A DNA stretch of 64,000 nt from Catenuloplanes indicus (GTDB taxonomy: Bacteria; Actinomycetota; Actinomycetes; Mycobacteriales; Micromonosporaceae), in the NCBI RefSeq assembly GCF_030813715.1, contig NZ_JAUSUZ010000001.1, positions 1,488,001 to 1,552,000 of the forward strand, in the 5' to 3' direction. Shown here piece by piece: positions 25,601-32,060 of the stretch. Numbering within the stretch: the first letter of the stretch is position 1; every line of letters begins with the position of its first letter. The notes below the pieces were generated by a model. It was not told the origin of the DNA and made no database searches. It saw only the letters and a program-made list of their open reading frames with translations. The position numbers and the translations under genes were made by a program.

Positions 25601-26573
25601 GGTCGAAACCCTCACCCAGCCACGACGGCTGATTGTTCGACGCCGACGTACGGCCGTCCACACTCGACGACGAGTAACCCAGCTCCAGCTTCGGCGCCGG
25701 ACCGGCGTGCACCGGCGGCGTACCCATCCCGTACGACCAGGAAAACCCACCCGAATTCCCGCCCGCGCTCCACGTCGACGTCGCGGCCAGCGACGTCGCG
25801 CCGAAGTCACCCGACGAACCCTTGTTGTCCGCGGCCAGCAGCAGCAGCGTCCCGCTCGTCCTCGCGGTCGGCACGTCACCGGCCAGCTCTGCCCGGCTGT
25901 TCGCCGCCTGCGCCACACCCACCGGCTGCACCTCGGCCAGCGCACTCACCGTGCCGGCGACCCCGTCGTTCACCGACTCCAGCGGCACCGCGGAACAACC
26001 GGCACGCTCCGGCGTGGTCAACGCGCACTCGGGCAGCCGCCACAACCGCAGCCGGGAGGCCCAGTCACCGCCGTAGGCGTACTCGAACGAGGTGTAGTCC
26101 ACCGTGACCGTCGCCCTACCGGCGACCGAGGTCTGCTTACCACCGACGCGCAGCACCACACCGTCACGCAACGCCTCCGGCACCGCCGCCCGGTCCAGAA
26201 CCTCGACCCCGACCTTCGTCGGAAGCGCATCGTCCGCGCGGGCCACGGACATCGACAGACCTGCCGCGGAGACCGTGCCGGCCCCGGTCGCGGGTACCGT
26301 CGCGGTGACCGCACCGGCACCCGGCCACACCGGATCGGGCAGCTCCACCGCGGGCGCGCTGACCGTGGGAGCCGTGCCGGGCGCGACCTCCGCGCCGGTC
26401 CGGCCGATCTCGACCTGCTGGCCGGTCAGGTGCGGCGGGGACGCGGGCACGGCCGCGGCCGGTGGGACCGCGAGCAGCGGGCCGCACACCGCGGCGGCCA
26501 ACGCCACCGCGAGGACGCGGGCCTGCCGTTTCGCGAGCCGGGCGGGAATGACGGACGCGCGTCGCCGGTCCAC
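19653..26573 (-). CDS. Secreted RHS-repeat polymorphic toxin with HINT domain and C-terminal toxin tip
   Basis: 2306-residue exported toxin carrier. GTG 26573 has a GGAGGA ribosome site and a signal peptide (VLAVALAAAVCGPLLAVPPA). An SpvB-like N-terminal part (to about 750) is followed by many YD repeats and the RHS core (FISVDPIMD and PISFSDPTGL, ending about residue 1850). A pre-toxin segment with hydrophobic helices (SWIPVVGIPFSAALAKDA) and a HINT protease domain follow (about 2045-2180; GTPVLMADGSSKPI, ending YNLTVDHLHTYYVFAGNAPV then LVHN). The last 118 residues are the toxin tip, beginning ITELYHGADIESLVNVLNNG with GGFFMATHIDDAEFFA, a pattern like ADP-ribosyltransferase-fold tips. The tip has lower GC than the body. 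The cognate immunity gene overlaps the 3' end. Confidence 0.88.
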   Translation of the reverse strand: MDRRRASVIPARLAKRQARVLAVALAAAVCGPLLAVPPAAAVPASPPHLTGQQVEIGRTGAEVAPGTAPTVSAPAVELPDPVWPGAGAVTATVPATGAGTVSAAGLSMSVARADDALPTKVGVEVLDRAAVPEALRDGVVLRVGGKQTSVAGRATVTVDYTSFEYAYGGDWASRLRLWRLPECALTTPERAGCSAVPLESVNDGVAGTVSALAEVQPVGVAQAANSRAELAGDVPTARTSGTLLLLAADNKGSSGDFGATSLAATSTWSAGGNSGGFSWSYGMGTPPVHAGPAPKLELGYSSSSVDGRTSASNNQPSWLGEGFDLETGYIERQYIGCNADTENGANNPESMRTGDLCWRSDNATISFQGSSTELIYQEGKGWHGRSEAGWTIKRLNNGTNGDNNGEYWELTGTDGTRYYFGQNNLPGQSAATNSVYTVPVYGNHSGEECHQATFAASSCDQAWRWNLDYVVDTRGNTLSYWYEQEKNQYATRATSSENVDYVRGGTLARIDYGTWDRGTSDRSVKPVGQVLFATADRCLADCGTHNAERWPDVPWDSECKLDATDCGTNYAPTFWSTKRLASITTQVWDTTVSPAKYQPVTSWTFAHSFPSPHDGTNAGLWLDSIVKTGLVGEAIAMPPITFTPAPMPNRVLTDVNQTNSWQRLTRLTTETGASTDIEYTLPECKAGNLPASPQSNTKLCYPVIGPNPLDPDGADITEYWHKYLVTKVVENDTPLADHRSPSMVTRYAYKGDPYWAFADDNGFTKPKRRTWSQFRGYETVETRVGSGAAMTLSRTTYLRGIEGRVSKASLGEDVTDQKAFAGMIRESVMYNGTEDKPLAKTVNVPWQSEPTASRTIGTDTVHARFTGIRVVHSGEAVGTGWRVGRVESTIEGTYGSITQVQDDGDTAVTGDESCTVNTYNRNTVKHIVALPKQITKTALACGKNPASADDIVSDTRTYYDGASSPDTVPTYGAITKTEVLDGWTAAGGTQWQVSGTIGTLDAFGRALSVTDSRGNAITTVYTPASGGPITAEKTTNVLGWSTTTEKSPYWGVTTKTTDPNGRVATIRYDALGRVSKVWEVGWAEADADKKDKPSARYTYGFASGRNAYPYTKTETLNARGNYLASYEILDGFLRARQIQTSTATGADRVVADTNYDEWGRVSTVYGAHAELGDPSGVLWGEPQWSVPAVTRTVYDLAGRGTDTIFLAGEGQTNQVEKWRSTIVYGGDRKIVTPPRGDVPTTTINDFRGRPVELRQHTTDAGVAGDYLATKYAYDRKGHLAKVTDPAGNEWTYGYDIKGRQTSADDPDRGPMTTKYNAYGDVVETTDARGEVLAYSYDVLGRKTATYDDSTSGNKRAEWIYDRLAGGPTLRGVLSQAIRYDNGSEYRVQMRTYNVRYQPLSVNYVIPAAEGALAGSYNFVYGYAGADGSPTTVTYPEAGSLTTEQVTTVYDAVNGLPSGLTTNIELTASSYVTLQEYTALGEPTLTRRKTGSGVYVESTNSYYEDGTRRFQGSKILTETGTGTVSDSTYVWDAAGNVQSISDKGDTQCFGYDKLRRLTSAWTPKAGVACGTAPSLANLGGPAPYWTDWTFDAIGNRKTETNHSAAGDATTTYAIPPSGPESVRPHAVTGSSTVTSGVAAPVNRAYGYDQAGNTTSRPGVAGTQTVTWDAENRAYTTIEGNTTTSYVYDADGTRLIRRDGTGRTLYLPGMEVRLNPDNTKVATRYYSFGGQTVASRTTNEISGLTWLFSDHQGTQSIAIAAGSQAVTVRRQNPYGGTRGAAVTWPNGKGFVGGDIDPTGLTHIGAREYDPALGRFISVDPIMDLTDPQQWNAYAYAHNNPISFSDPTGLRDCDYADCGSGGESKGDRDGDQQTDGAALGWGRPGGGRVVNNGARYTPIGTNAKNRVPTVVEYIESYNCEMWNPGIYNRCHISVREPEEIVEAVAFWLCQYHNECEVSDQILHESFIEGAELMSWIPVVGIPFSAALAKDAVENGNYVGAGLEIAGMIPVGKAAKVSKILDLLRGGEKASTKVADDAADVIGEACTVLRSFSAGTPVLMADGSSKPISEIRVGDLVYAEDPVTGEAGAYTVTGVWAHEDDLLDLRLTDGTVTTTADHPFWSERDQQWRHAGELPQGDHLRVADGGTSEVIGTVARSKRTAMAYNLTVDHLHTYYVFAGNAPVLVHNTGGCGITELYHGADIESLVNVLNNGLDASAAAAKHTDGPGGFFMATHIDDAEFFAVRNGTGAVIKVRISDAAMAQLRDAGAVSGPIPIGPKSPAFVGHEFHVPTGAFDLFNSLRASGEISVSP

Positions 26574-26777
26574 TGAGTCCTCCGCGTTCACGCATCGACG
26601 TCCGCCACCGGCGGCGCCGGAAGGGCATCGATGATCAGGGTGAGCCGGCGGAACTCTATGGGCCGGCGACCCACCGTGTAAAGCACGCACACGAGATGTG
26701 AGCGAATCGCTTTACGTGTGCGGGCCGGATCTCTAGAGTGCGGCGCGGCCATCACATGTCAATCACGGGAGCCCCTG
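26574..26777. promoter_or_regulatory. Divergent promoter region of the RHS and LamG genes, with inverted repeats
   Basis: 204 bp between the two large divergent genes. It holds interleaved inverted repeats: GTAAAGC (26678-26684) with GCTTTAC (26709-26715), and CGCACACG (26686-26693) with CGTGTGCG (26715-26722). A TAGAGT -10-like box is at 26733-26738 for the LamG gene. The repeats could be a shared operator coordinating both genes (inference). Confidence 0.45.
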
Positions 26778-29700
26778 GTGACATCACCGTCCTGGCCGCG
26801 TGCGCACCGCAGATCGCGCCGCGGCACGGCATCATCCATAGTTCTGCTGGTCACGGCCGGCGTCCTGCCACTGTGGACGCCACCGGCCGCCGCCGCGCCG
26901 ACGGCGCCGGCGGCGTATCCGCGCTCGGAGGAGGCGACCGCGCTGGCCACGGCCGTGAAGTCCGGGCAGCGGGTCGAGGTGGCGTCGGAGCGGACCGCGT
27001 ACGCGCAGGTGTTCGCGGACCCGTCGGGGAAGCTGGTGATGGAGTCGTCCGCGGTGCCGCAGCGGGTGCGCAACGACGACGGCAGCTGGTCCGCGCGGGA
27101 TCTCGCGCTGGCACCGGCGGCCGACGGCACGCTGCGGCCGGCCGCGTCGGTCGCCGATGTGCGGTTCTCCCCCGGTGGTACGGGACCGGCCGTGACCGCG
27201 GTCGCGGACGGCAAGCGCCTGGAGCTGTCCTGGCCCGGCGCGCTGCCGAAGCCGGCCGTCACCGGCGACTCGGCCGTCTACGCCGGTGTGCTGTCCGGTG
27301 TGGACCTGGTGCTGCGCGCCACGCCGACCGGGTTCACGCACGTGCTGGTGGTCAGGACGCCGGAGGCCGCGGACGACGCGCGGGTGCGGCAGGTGGGCTT
27401 CACGGTCGGCGGTGACGCACGGCTGGTCGAGGACCCGGACGGCGGCCTGCGGGCGATCGCGGGGGACGTGGAGATCGCGTCCGCGGACAAGCCGATCATG
27501 TGGGACTCGGCCGCACCGGCCGCCGCCGCGACCGCGCGCGCGGCCCGGTCGAACACGCCGGCCGGGTCGACGCACGCGCAGCCCGGTGAGGCGGCGACGG
27601 TCCGGGAGATGGCGGCGGAGGTCACCGCCGGCGGTGACCTCCGGCTGGTGCCGGACGCGAGCCTGCTGGACGCGCCGAAGGAGCGGTTCCCGCTCTACAT
27701 CGACCCGGCGTGGAGCACCGGCAAGTCCCGGTGGGCGTACGCGACGAGCAACAACTCGAACAACAACGTGCACAACGTCTGGGTGGGGCTGAACCCGTCC
27801 ACCGGCGTGACCCACAGGTCGTTCTTCGTCTTCCCGACGAGCGCGATCAAGGGCAAGCACATCGAGTCCGCGTACGTGCAGATGAAGCTGGAGCACTCCT
27901 GGTCCTGCTCGGACGAGCCGACCAGCATGTACTGGGCCGGCGGGCTGAGCGGCGCGCCGCGTACCGCGTGGGCGACCGGCCTGAAGGGCTGGATGGCGAC
28001 GGTCTCCTCGCATGCGAACGAGGCGGGCGGCTGCGGCACGATCCAGCCGGACCCGTGGAACAACTTCCAGGGCAGCGCGGTCACCAGCCGCATCCAGGCG
28101 ATCGCGTCCGGCGGCGCGTCGGACATCACGATCGCGTTCACCGGCCAGGCACAGAACGGCACGCTGGAGCACGCGCAGGCGCGGTGGAAGCGCTTCTCGA
28201 TGAACGACGCGAAGCTGATCGTCGACTTCGACACGCCACCGGCTGAGCCGACCGGCCTGCGACCGGCCGGCAACGGTTCCGGCTGCGGCACGATCGGCAC
28301 GCTCAACGCCACGTTCCAGGCCGTCCCGCAGGACGCGGACGGGCACGCGCAGTCGGTCGAGTGGGAGTGGGCGGAGGTCAGCGCGTCCGGTGCGTACACC
28401 ACGCAGCCCGCGCCGGGACGGACGACCGCGTCCGCCGGCGGCCTGGCCCAGGCCGCATCGGTCCGGCTCACCGAGGGCCGCAAGTACGCGTTCCGGGCCC
28501 GGTCGACCGACCCGGCGCCGTACAGCATCACCGGACCGTGGTCGGCATGGTGCGAGTTCGTCGCGGACATCAGCCGGCCGGCGCAGCCGACGATCACCAT
28601 GACCACGCCGCCGACCGGGCCGGGCACACCGGTCGTCTACACGATCACCAGCACCGAGAGCGACGTGACGAAGTTCCGGTTCGGCTGGGCGCAGACCGCG
28701 GTCGCGGAGGTCACGGCGACCACGTCGGGCGCGCTGAAGACCGCCACGGTCAAGCTGACCGCGCCGAAGTACGGGCTGATCAACCTGTACGCGTACGCGG
28801 TCGACGCCACGCTGAACGACGGTGTGCTCGGCAAGAGCGAGGACTTCATCGTCGACCGGAAGCGGCCCGCGGTCGCCCGGTTCGGCCTCGAGACGTACCC
28901 GGGCATCAACGAGTCGGCCGCGCTCGCCGACCAGCAGGCCGCGCTCGCCGGTGACACGCCGCTGACCACCGTGAACACCACGTGGACCGACAACGGCCGG
29001 CTGGTCAACGGCCGTACGCTGACGTTCGGCAACACGGCCGCGCAGGCGACCGCGCCCGGGCTGGTCCCGGACATGACCAAGTCGTTCTCCGTCGCCGCCT
29101 GGGTGAAGCTCAACGACCTCAACGGTTTCCAGACCGTCGTGGCCAAGGACGCCGCGGCCGGTCAGTGGAGTCCGTTCCGGTTGCAGATGCGCACCGACAC
29201 CGGCGGGCCGTCGTGGTGCATGACGCTGAACGCGCGCGTCGACCACGGCTCCGCACTGAGCGTGTGCTCACCGGTCAAGCCGGTCGCGGCCCGCTGGATG
29301 CACGTCGCCGGTGCCTGGGACGCGACCGACGGCAAGATCCGCGTCTGGGTCGACGGCTCCGAGACGAACGACACGTTCCTGACGCCGGTCAGCACCACGG
29401 GCGCACTGGTGGTCGGCCGGGCCACGAACGCCGGTGCCGCCGCGGACCAGCTGCGCGGCAGCGTCGCCGACGTGCAGTTCTTCGACCGGGTACTGGTCAA
29501 GGGCGACTTCACCGGCGTGCTCCCGGACGACCCCGAGTCCGGCGGCGTCGCCGAGCCGGGCATGCTGACCCCGCTCGAGGTCGGTAACTGGGACTTCGAG
29601 GGCGCCGGCTGGTGCTACGAGGAGGGGGCCTACCAGTCCGCCGACCGAGCCTGCCAGGCTCCGGACGCCACCGCGTTCAACCGCCGGCTGTCCATGACCA

Positions 29701-30398
29701 CCGGTGCGGGCCTGGTCGCCGGCCGGGACGGCAGCAACGCGCTTCAGCTCAACGACGTGCACTTCGTCGACGACCCGTCCGACCCGCGGTACGGCACCGG
29801 CACGGCGGAACGGGCGCACGCGCAGTGGAACACCGCGGCCGCCGGGCAGCCGGAGACCTGGGTGCACAGCCCGGTCGCCCGCACCGACCAGTCGTTCACG
29901 GTCGCCGCGTGGCTGCGGCCGGACCAGCTGCCGTACGGCACGCACACCGCCATCTCGCTCCCCGGTAACGTCCAGGCGACCGGATACATCGGTATCCGCA
30001 CCTACACCGTCGACGGCGTCACCCAGCGCCGCTGGGCGATCTCGACCCAGGACGCGGACGCGGTCACCGGCCGGAGCGGCGGCGTGTCCGCGACCACCAA
30101 CCTGATCGACGAGGACGACCTGGGCGCGGTCTGGACCCACGTCACCGCGGTCTTCGACGCGTCCACGAAGACGGTCCGGCTGTACCTCAACGGCGACCTC
30201 GCCGGCACCGGCACGTGGGCCGGCCCGTGGCCCACCGCCGGCCCGTTCACGCTCGGCGCCGGCCGGTACTCGGCCACCGCCGGGGCCACCACCGGCCAGT
30301 GGGTCGACCAGTGGCGCGGCGCCATCGACGACGTCCACGTCTTCCAGGGCGCGGCGACGGACAGTGCGGTGCGGACGCTCTTCGACGCGGAGAGCTGA
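26778..30398 (+). CDS. Secreted LamG-domain protein, 1206 residues
   Basis: Large exported protein with a long basic signal sequence (SSIVLLVTAGVLPLW) and cleavage near APTAPA. The central region (about 330-500) has DNRLRE-like character (FFVFPTSAIKGKHIESAYVQ). Two LamG/concanavalin-like jellyrolls follow, at about 765-920 (SFSVAAWVKLNDL) and 1035-1200 (SFTVAAWLRPDQL), with a fibronectin-like stretch before them. GTG 26778 is chosen for its GGGAG site and the signal peptide. Such proteins often neighbour RHS toxins in actinobacteria and may act as surface adhesins or help delivery; that role is inferred from the divergent position. Confidence 0.88.
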   Translation: MTSPSWPRAHRRSRRGTASSIVLLVTAGVLPLWTPPAAAAPTAPAAYPRSEEATALATAVKSGQRVEVASERTAYAQVFADPSGKLVMESSAVPQRVRNDDGSWSARDLALAPAADGTLRPAASVADVRFSPGGTGPAVTAVADGKRLELSWPGALPKPAVTGDSAVYAGVLSGVDLVLRATPTGFTHVLVVRTPEAADDARVRQVGFTVGGDARLVEDPDGGLRAIAGDVEIASADKPIMWDSAAPAAAATARAARSNTPAGSTHAQPGEAATVREMAAEVTAGGDLRLVPDASLLDAPKERFPLYIDPAWSTGKSRWAYATSNNSNNNVHNVWVGLNPSTGVTHRSFFVFPTSAIKGKHIESAYVQMKLEHSWSCSDEPTSMYWAGGLSGAPRTAWATGLKGWMATVSSHANEAGGCGTIQPDPWNNFQGSAVTSRIQAIASGGASDITIAFTGQAQNGTLEHAQARWKRFSMNDAKLIVDFDTPPAEPTGLRPAGNGSGCGTIGTLNATFQAVPQDADGHAQSVEWEWAEVSASGAYTTQPAPGRTTASAGGLAQAASVRLTEGRKYAFRARSTDPAPYSITGPWSAWCEFVADISRPAQPTITMTTPPTGPGTPVVYTITSTESDVTKFRFGWAQTAVAEVTATTSGALKTATVKLTAPKYGLINLYAYAVDATLNDGVLGKSEDFIVDRKRPAVARFGLETYPGINESAALADQQAALAGDTPLTTVNTTWTDNGRLVNGRTLTFGNTAAQATAPGLVPDMTKSFSVAAWVKLNDLNGFQTVVAKDAAAGQWSPFRLQMRTDTGGPSWCMTLNARVDHGSALSVCSPVKPVAARWMHVAGAWDATDGKIRVWVDGSETNDTFLTPVSTTGALVVGRATNAGAAADQLRGSVADVQFFDRVLVKGDFTGVLPDDPESGGVAEPGMLTPLEVGNWDFEGAGWCYEEGAYQSADRACQAPDATAFNRRLSMTTGAGLVAGRDGSNALQLNDVHFVDDPSDPRYGTGTAERAHAQWNTAAAGQPETWVHSPVARTDQSFTVAAWLRPDQLPYGTHTAISLPGNVQATGYIGIRTYTVDGVTQRRWAISTQDADAVTGRSGGVSATTNLIDEDDLGAVWTHVTAVFDASTKTVRLYLNGDLAGTGTWAGPWPTAGPFTLGAGRYSATAGATTGQWVDQWRGAIDDVHVFQGAATDSAVRTLFDAES

Positions 30399-30404
30399 CG
30401 TCCG

Positions 30405-30443
30405 GGACAGATCCGGCCTCCGCACCGGGGGCCGGATCTGTCC
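30405..30443 (+). terminator. Terminator hairpin after the LamG gene
   Basis: Perfect 14-bp stem GGACAGATCCGGCC / GGCCGGATCTGTCC with an 11-nt loop, 7 nt after the LamG stop codon. It isolates this gene from uppP. Confidence 0.8.
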
Positions 30444-30498
30444 TACGGCGGGGGCGTTCCCTTACCAAAGTCGCATCCGCCGGGGCGGGGCCGCCCCA

Positions 30499-30504
30499 TA
30501 GCGT
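30499..30504 (+). promoter_or_regulatory. -10 box TAGCGT of uppP
   Basis: TAGCGT lies 8 nt before GTG 30513 without a ribosome site, a leaderless-type start identical in sequence to the -10 at 2356. Confidence 0.6.
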
Positions 30505-30512
30505 CATCGCCC

Positions 30513-31346
30513 GTGAACATCCTCGAAGCGATCCTGCTCGGTGCCGTCGAAGGCTTCACCGAGTTCCTGCCCGTCTCCAGCACCGGGCATCTGACCATCC
30601 TGGAGAAGCTGCTCGGCTACCGGATCGACGCGCCGGACGTGACCGCGTTCACGGCGATCATCCAGTTCGGTGCGGTACTGGCCACGGTCATCTATCTGCG
30701 GGCGGACATCGCGCGGATCGTGCCGGCCTGGTGCCGTGGGCTGAGCGATCCGGCGCGGCGCGGGGGCGACTACCGGTTCGGGTGGGCGGTGATCCTCGGG
30801 TCGGTGCCGATCGCGATCGTCGGGCCGCTGTTCAAGGATCAGGTCGAGACGACGCTGCGCAGCCTGTGGTTCGTCGGGGGCGCCCTGATCGTGTGGAGCG
30901 GGGTGCTGTGGTTCGCCGACCGGGCGGCCACCCAGCGCCGACACGAGGGCGACGTGACCTGGAAGGACACCCTGATCATCGGTACGGCGCAGTGCCTGGC
31001 GCTGATCCCGGGCGTGTCCCGGTCCGGCGCCACCATGTCCGCCGGTCTGCTGCGTGACCTGGACCGGGTGACCGTGACCCGGCTGTCGTTCTTCCTGTCC
31101 GTCCCGGCGCTGACCGCGGCCAGCATCCTGCAGGGCGTCACCCGGTACGACACGATCGCGGCCGGGATCGGCTGGGTGCCGACGCTGGTCGCCACCGTGG
31201 TCAGCTTCGCCGTGGCGTACGCGTCGGTGACCTGGCTGTTGCGGTTCGTCGCCCGGCACACGTACACGGTGTTCATCGTCTACCGCGTCGTCCTCGGCGT
31301 GGTCGTGCTCACGCTGGTCGCGACGAACACGATCCCGGCCACGTAG
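30513..31346 (+). CDS. uppP: Undecaprenyl-diphosphatase
   Basis: 277-residue polytopic membrane phosphatase (BacA/UppP family) that recycles undecaprenyl diphosphate to the monophosphate carrier for cell-wall synthesis; loss sensitises cells to bacitracin. Both conserved active-site regions are intact: GFTEFLPVSSTGHLT (residues 10-25) with catalytic Glu and Ser, and GVSRSGATMSAGLL (about 170) with the conserved Arg. Several hydrophobic helices follow. Length is normal for the family. The leaderless-type GTG start matches. The two-component genes downstream have their own promoter, but their proximity suggests a shared cell-envelope theme. Confidence 0.96.
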   Translation: MNILEAILLGAVEGFTEFLPVSSTGHLTILEKLLGYRIDAPDVTAFTAIIQFGAVLATVIYLRADIARIVPAWCRGLSDPARRGGDYRFGWAVILGSVPIAIVGPLFKDQVETTLRSLWFVGGALIVWSGVLWFADRAATQRRHEGDVTWKDTLIIGTAQCLALIPGVSRSGATMSAGLLRDLDRVTVTRLSFFLSVPALTAASILQGVTRYDTIAAGIGWVPTLVATVVSFAVAYASVTWLLRFVARHTYTVFIVYRVVLGVVVLTLVATNTIPAT

Positions 31347-31354
31347 GCGGGCCG

Positions 31355-31371
31355 TTCAGCTGCGTTTCAGC
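31355..31371. promoter_or_regulatory. Direct repeat TTCAGC-N5-TTCAGC, candidate response-regulator site
   Basis: TTCAGC at 31355-31360 and 31366-31371, start to start 11 bp (one helical turn), just upstream of the -10 of the OmpR-type regulator gene. The same layout recurs at 33601-33617 before the PepSY gene. Direct repeats of 11 bp are the usual target of OmpR/PhoB-type regulators, so this is a likely autoregulatory site. Confidence 0.65.
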
Positions 31372-31381
31372 GGCGAGGCGG

Positions 31382-31387
31382 GACAAT
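31382..31387 (+). promoter_or_regulatory. -10 box GACAAT fixing the response regulator start
   Basis: GACAAT lies 7 nt before GTG 31395. An in-frame ATG at 31386 overlaps this box, so the GTG is the better start and a leaderless transcript is likely. Confidence 0.55.
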
Positions 31388-31394
31388 GGCGGGC

Positions 31395-32060
31395 GTGCGT
31401 GTGCTGGTCGTCGACGATGAGGTGCGGTTCACCCGGACGCTGCGGGCCGGGCTGGAGGCCGCGGGGTTCGCGGTCGACGTGGCCCACGACGGCGTGGACG
31501 CGCTGTGGCTGGCGCGGGAGAACACGTACGACGCGATCGTTCTTGATCTGATGCTGCCGAAGCTGAACGGCTACCGGGTGTGCGCCACGCTGCGCGAGGA
31601 GCGGAACTGGACGCCGATCCTGATGCTGACCGCGAAGGACGGCGAGTGGGACCAGGTCGAGGGCCTGGACACCGGCGCGGACGACTACCTGACCAAGCCG
31701 TTCTCGTTCCCGGTGCTGGTCGCGCGGCTGCGCGCGGTGACCCGGCGCGGACCCCGGGAGCGGCCGGTGCTGATCGAGGCGGGCGACGTGCGGCTCGATC
31801 CGGCCGCGCACCGGGTGTGGCGTGGCGACGCCGAGGTGGAGCTGACCGCGCGGGAGTTCGCACTGCTCAGCCACCTGGCCCGACACAAGGGGGACGTGCT
31901 GTCCAAACGCGACATCCTGGACACCGTGTGGGGTTTCGACTTCGACGGCGACCCGAACATCGTCGAGGTCTACGTCCGCCACCTCAGGAACAAGATCGGC
32001 CGAGACACCATCCAGACGGTACGCGGTGCGGGTTACCGACTCGGGACCGACGGTGGCTGA
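31395..32060 (+). CDS. Response regulator, OmpR/PhoB type
   Basis: 221-residue regulator. The receiver has acidic residues D7-D8, phospho-acceptor D51 in IVLDLMLPKLNGY, then MLTAKDGEWDQVEG and the Lys of YLTKPFSFPVL. The C-terminal winged helix spans about 125-218 (ELTAREFALLSHLARHKGD, then PNIVEVYVRHLRNKIG). GTG 31395 gives the canonical MRVLVVDDE. It overlaps the sensor kinase gene by 8 nt. TTCAGC direct repeats precede both this gene and the PepSY gene, suggesting that it controls its own operon and that secreted protein (inference). Confidence 0.95.
   Translation: MRVLVVDDEVRFTRTLRAGLEAAGFAVDVAHDGVDALWLARENTYDAIVLDLMLPKLNGYRVCATLREERNWTPILMLTAKDGEWDQVEGLDTGADDYLTKPFSFPVLVARLRAVTRRGPRERPVLIEAGDVRLDPAAHRVWRGDAEVELTAREFALLSHLARHKGDVLSKRDILDTVWGFDFDGDPNIVEVYVRHLRNKIGRDTIQTVRGAGYRLGTDGG

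Noticed and set aside
20169-26576. A 2135-codon open frame antisense to the RHS gene
   Set aside because: Extreme Arg/Val/Gly bias and no domain; it arises from high third-position GC of the RHS gene on the other strand, which has clear RHS and HINT motifs.
31355-31371. TTCAGC repeats as a PHO box for PhoP
   Set aside because: The core differs from GTTCACC and no phosphate genes are nearby; the adjacent regulator is the simpler binder.
31386-31394. ATG 31386 as start of the OmpR-type regulator
   Set aside because: It overlaps the -10 box GACAAT; GTG 31395 gives the canonical N-terminus and the usual 7-nt leaderless spacing.
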